Shown piece by piece: positions 5,952-7,849 of a stretch of 7,849 nucleotides of DNA. Source of the DNA: an uncultured Gammaproteobacteria bacterium (GTDB lineage Bacteria; Pseudomonadota; Gammaproteobacteria; GCA-001735895). Numbering within the stretch: position 1 is the first letter of the stretch; each line of letters begins with the position of its first letter. The notes beneath the pieces were generated by a model, which did not search any database, was not told where the DNA came from, and saw only the letters and a program-made list of their open reading frames with translations. Position numbers and translations under genes: made by a program. The stretch covers positions 1-7,849 of the forward strand of contig CALJQI010000029.1 in assembly GCA_937980285.1 (NCBI GenBank), given 5' to 3'.

Positions 5952-5979
5952 ATTTGAGCCGCGGTTGCGAAAAAAGTTC
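5952..5979 (-). promoter_or_regulatory. Candidate sigma-E (ECF)-type promoter of doxX
   Basis: On the minus strand GAACTT (5979-5974) is separated by exactly 16 bases from TCAAAT (5957-5952). This matches, as I recall it, the sigma-E/AlgU class (GAACTT, 16-17 bases, TCAAA or TCTGA), including the T-rich stretch after the -35. Predicted transcription start is near 5945, about 32 bases before the doxX ATG. A second GAACTT one helical turn upstream (5989-5984) has no matching -10. Confidence 0.5.
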
Positions 5980-5989
5980 AGAAAAGTTC
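5972..5989. repeat. Tandem direct repeat AAAAGTTC, 10-base period
   Basis: AAAAGTTC occurs at 5972-5979 and 5982-5989, flanked by inverted arms GCGAA (5967-5971) and TTCGC (5987-5991). The period equals one helical turn, so it could be a duplicated -35 element or a regulator site in front of doxX. The rest of the 149-base valS-doxX gap (5914-6062) shows no gene and no clear terminator with a U-tract for valS. Confidence 0.5.
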
Positions 5990-6062
5990 GCGCAAAACCT
6001 GCCCGGAGTAAACAACCGAAGAGGCGTTTGCTGCGGATAATTTCTAACTGGTTATGCGCGCT

Positions 6063-7849
6063 CTAGATTGCGGCGATTTTCTCCGCCTGCTGCTGCAGGC
6101 TTTTCAACGCCGATTCGACCTCGGCGAGTTTTTCCTTTTCCTTGCCGACCACCGCTTCGGGCGCGCGCGAAACGAAGTTTTCATTTGCCAGCTTCGATCT
6201 GATGCGCTCGGCATCCTGTTCCAGCTTGCTGATGTTTTTCTGCAATCGGGCGAGTTCGGCTTCCTTGTCGATCAAACCCGCCAGCGGAATCAACAACTGC
6301 ATGTCGCCGACCAGCGAAGTCGCCGCCTCGGGCGCCTGGGTCTCGGCCTCGAGCCAGGTTATCGACTCCAGCCTGGCCAGCGAACCCAACAGGCCGCGAT
6401 TATCTTCGATACGCTGCCGATCTTCGTCACTGCCATGCTGGCAGATCACCGGCAATTGCTTGCCCGGCTTGATATCCATTTCCGAACGGATCTGGCGCAC
6501 GCCCATGATGAAGCGCTTTACCCATTCCAGTTCGGCCAGCACCGCGTCGTCGATCAGGGTCGTATCCGGGAGCGGATAACTGCGGCGCATGATGGTTTTG
6601 CCGTCGATCCAGGCCAGCGGCGCGACGCGCTGCCACAGCTCTTCGGTGATATAGGGCATCACCGGGTGCAGCAGGCGCAGGATGGCCTCGAGCACGGTAA
6701 CCAGCGTATGGCGTGCGGCTTTTTTCGCTGCCACCGGGTAGTCGTCCGAGTACAGAACCGGCTTGGAAAGCTCGATGTACCAGTCGCAGTAATCGTTCCA
6801 GACGAATTCATAGAGATCGCGCGCCATCAGGTCGAAACGATAGTTTTCGATATGCCCGGCGATGTCGCCGCTGACCTGCTGCAGGCGCGCGATGATCCAG
6901 CGGTCGGCCAGCGTCGGGCTGCCCGCCGTGCAGTCCTCGCCCTCGGTGTTCTGCAGCACGTAACGCGTCGCGTTCCACAGTTTGTTGCAGAAATTGCGAT
7001 AGCCTTCGATGCGTCCCAGGTCGAAGCGAATATCGCGACCCGTGGTTGCCAGCGCGGTAAATGTAAATCTGAGCGCGTCGGTGCCGTAGGCCGGAATGCC
7101 GTCGGGGAAATGCCTGCGCGTGGCGGCTTCGATTTTGGGTGCCATCTCCGGCTGCATCAGACCGCTAGTGCGCTTGGCCACCAGGTCTTCGAGCGAGATG
7201 CCGTCTATCAGGTCCAGCGGATCGAGCACATTGCCTTTCGACTTCGACATTTTATTGCCGTAGGCGTCACGCACCAGGCCATGGATATAAACCTGGTGGA
7301 AGGGCACCGCGTCCATGAACTTGAGACCGAACATGATCATCCGAGCGACCCAGAAAAAGATGATGTCGAAGCCGGTGACCAGCACGCTGGTCGGGTAAAA
7401 AGCCTTCAGCGCCGGGTCGTCGCCATCGGGCCAGCCGAGCGTGCTGAAAGGCCACAACGCCGATGAAAACCAGGTGTCGAGCACGTCTTCGTCCTGGGTC
7501 AGTTCGACATCGTCGGCGAGGCCGTATTTTTCGCGCACCTCGTCGATGTTGGCGGCGACGTAAATATTGCCGTAATTGTCGTACCAGGCGGGGATACGAT
7601 GTCCCCACCACAGCTGGCGCGAGATACACCAGTCCTGGATGTCTTCCATCCAGTTGTAATAGGTTTTGCTCCAGTTTTCCGGGCTGAAGCGAATGCGGCC
7701 GTCCTTGACCGCCTCGATCGAAGGCTTTGCCAATGGCTCGGCGCGCACGAACCACTGATCGGTCAGATAGGGTTCGATAACCACGCCAGAGCGATCGCCG
7801 TAAGGGCGCTTGTAAACGTGTTCCTCGATCTTGACCATCAAGCCGGCGT
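6063..7849 (-). CDS. valS: Valyl-tRNA synthetase, C-terminal part (5' end outside window)
   Basis: This class I aminoacyl-tRNA synthetase charges tRNA-Val and edits misactivated threonine. The frame is open to the right edge; 594 residues are visible, aligning with roughly the last two thirds of E. coli ValRS (951 residues). The HIGH motif and most of the CP1 editing domain lie beyond the edge. Visible in order: the end of CP1 (VVIEPYLTDQWFV), WCISRQLWWGHRIPAWY, DEDVLDTWFSSALWPFSTLGWP, GFDIIFFWVARMI, the KMSKS motif (bases 7239-7253, in NKMSKSKGNVLDPLDLIDG), the anticodon-binding domain (FCNKLWNATRYVLQNTEG onward, with HPVMPYITEELWQRV), and the ValRS-specific C-terminal coiled-coil arm (about the last 70 residues, from IDKEAELARL to the end). 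No lesion is seen. doxX follows 149 bases downstream on the same strand. Confidence 0.98.
   Translation of the reverse strand, partial: AGLMVKIEEHVYKRPYGDRSGVVIEPYLTDQWFVRAEPLAKPSIEAVKDGRIRFSPENWSKTYYNWMEDIQDWCISRQLWWGHRIPAWYDNYGNIYVAANIDEVREKYGLADDVELTQDEDVLDTWFSSALWPFSTLGWPDGDDPALKAFYPTSVLVTGFDIIFFWVARMIMFGLKFMDAVPFHQVYIHGLVRDAYGNKMSKSKGNVLDPLDLIDGISLEDLVAKRTSGLMQPEMAPKIEAATRRHFPDGIPAYGTDALRFTFTALATTGRDIRFDLGRIEGYRNFCNKLWNATRYVLQNTEGEDCTAGSPTLADRWIIARLQQVSGDIAGHIENYRFDLMARDLYEFVWNDYCDWYIELSKPVLYSDDYPVAAKKAARHTLVTVLEAILRLLHPVMPYITEELWQRVAPLAWIDGKTIMRRSYPLPDTTLIDDAVLAELEWVKRFIMGVRQIRSEMDIKPGKQLPVICQHGSDEDRQRIEDNRGLLGSLARLESITWLEAETQAPEAATSLVGDMQLLIPLAGLIDKEAELARLQKNISKLEQDAERIRSKLANENFVSRAPEAVVGKEKEKLAEVESALKSLQQQAEKIAAI

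Noticed and set aside
6054..7466. A 470-codon open frame antisense to valS.
   Set aside because: It lies opposite the strongly conserved ValRS frame, has low-complexity Gln/Arg/His-rich composition typical of reverse-frame reading in GC-rich genes, and resembles no family known to me.
1..7849. tRNA, rRNA, CRISPR array, insertion sequence or prophage genes.
   Set aside because: Reading both strands showed no cloverleaf, no regularly spaced repeats and no transposase- or integrase-like frames; nearly all of the window is occupied by conserved genes.

Overview
The window comes from the chromosome of a moderately GC-rich proteobacterium, most likely a gammaproteobacterium. FtsQ, FtsA, FtsZ, Ddl and ValRS all resemble the gammaproteobacterial versions closely, FtsZ and FtsA carry the conserved C-terminal tails of that group, and a YrbL-family protein is present. 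No genus can be named from the sequence. There is no mobile element, CRISPR array, rRNA or tRNA in the window, and no gene is visibly broken; murB and valS are simply cut by the window edges.

Left part (1-4666, + strand): the distal end of the dcw (division and cell wall) cluster, in the order murB (3' part), ddl, ftsQ, ftsA, ftsZ. The genes are packed tightly. murB/ddl overlap by 1 base, ddl/ftsQ and ftsQ/ftsA each overlap by 8 bases, and only 21 bases separate the stop codons of ftsA from ftsZ. MurB and Ddl make peptidoglycan precursor parts (UDP-MurNAc and D-Ala-D-Ala). FtsQ, FtsA and FtsZ build the cytokinetic ring and divisome. Co-expression is expected from the overlaps.

Middle (4667-5436): lpxC, which normally follows ftsZ in this group, is absent. 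Instead there is a 76-base gap containing nested inverted repeats and a possible 7-codon leader ORF, then a YrbL-like gene with protein-kinase-like motifs (4743-5351). This gene converges on the minus-strand unit. The 85-base convergent gap (5352-5436) holds half of an imperfect direct repeat and a 10-base palindrome, but no classical U-tract terminator.

Right part (5437-7849, - strand): a four-helix DoxX-family membrane protein (5437-5913), a 149-base gap, and the C-terminal two thirds of valyl-tRNA synthetase (valS, 6063 to the window edge). The gap before doxX contains a good match to an extracytoplasmic (sigma-E-like) promoter with a duplicated -35 element. It also contains a hairpin that could hide the doxX ribosome binding site only in transcripts reading through from valS.

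The core genes are ordinary. The parts worth a second look are the replacement of lpxC by a kinase-like yrbL behind ftsZ, the structured ftsZ-yrbL gap, and the orphan, possibly stress-regulated doxX.
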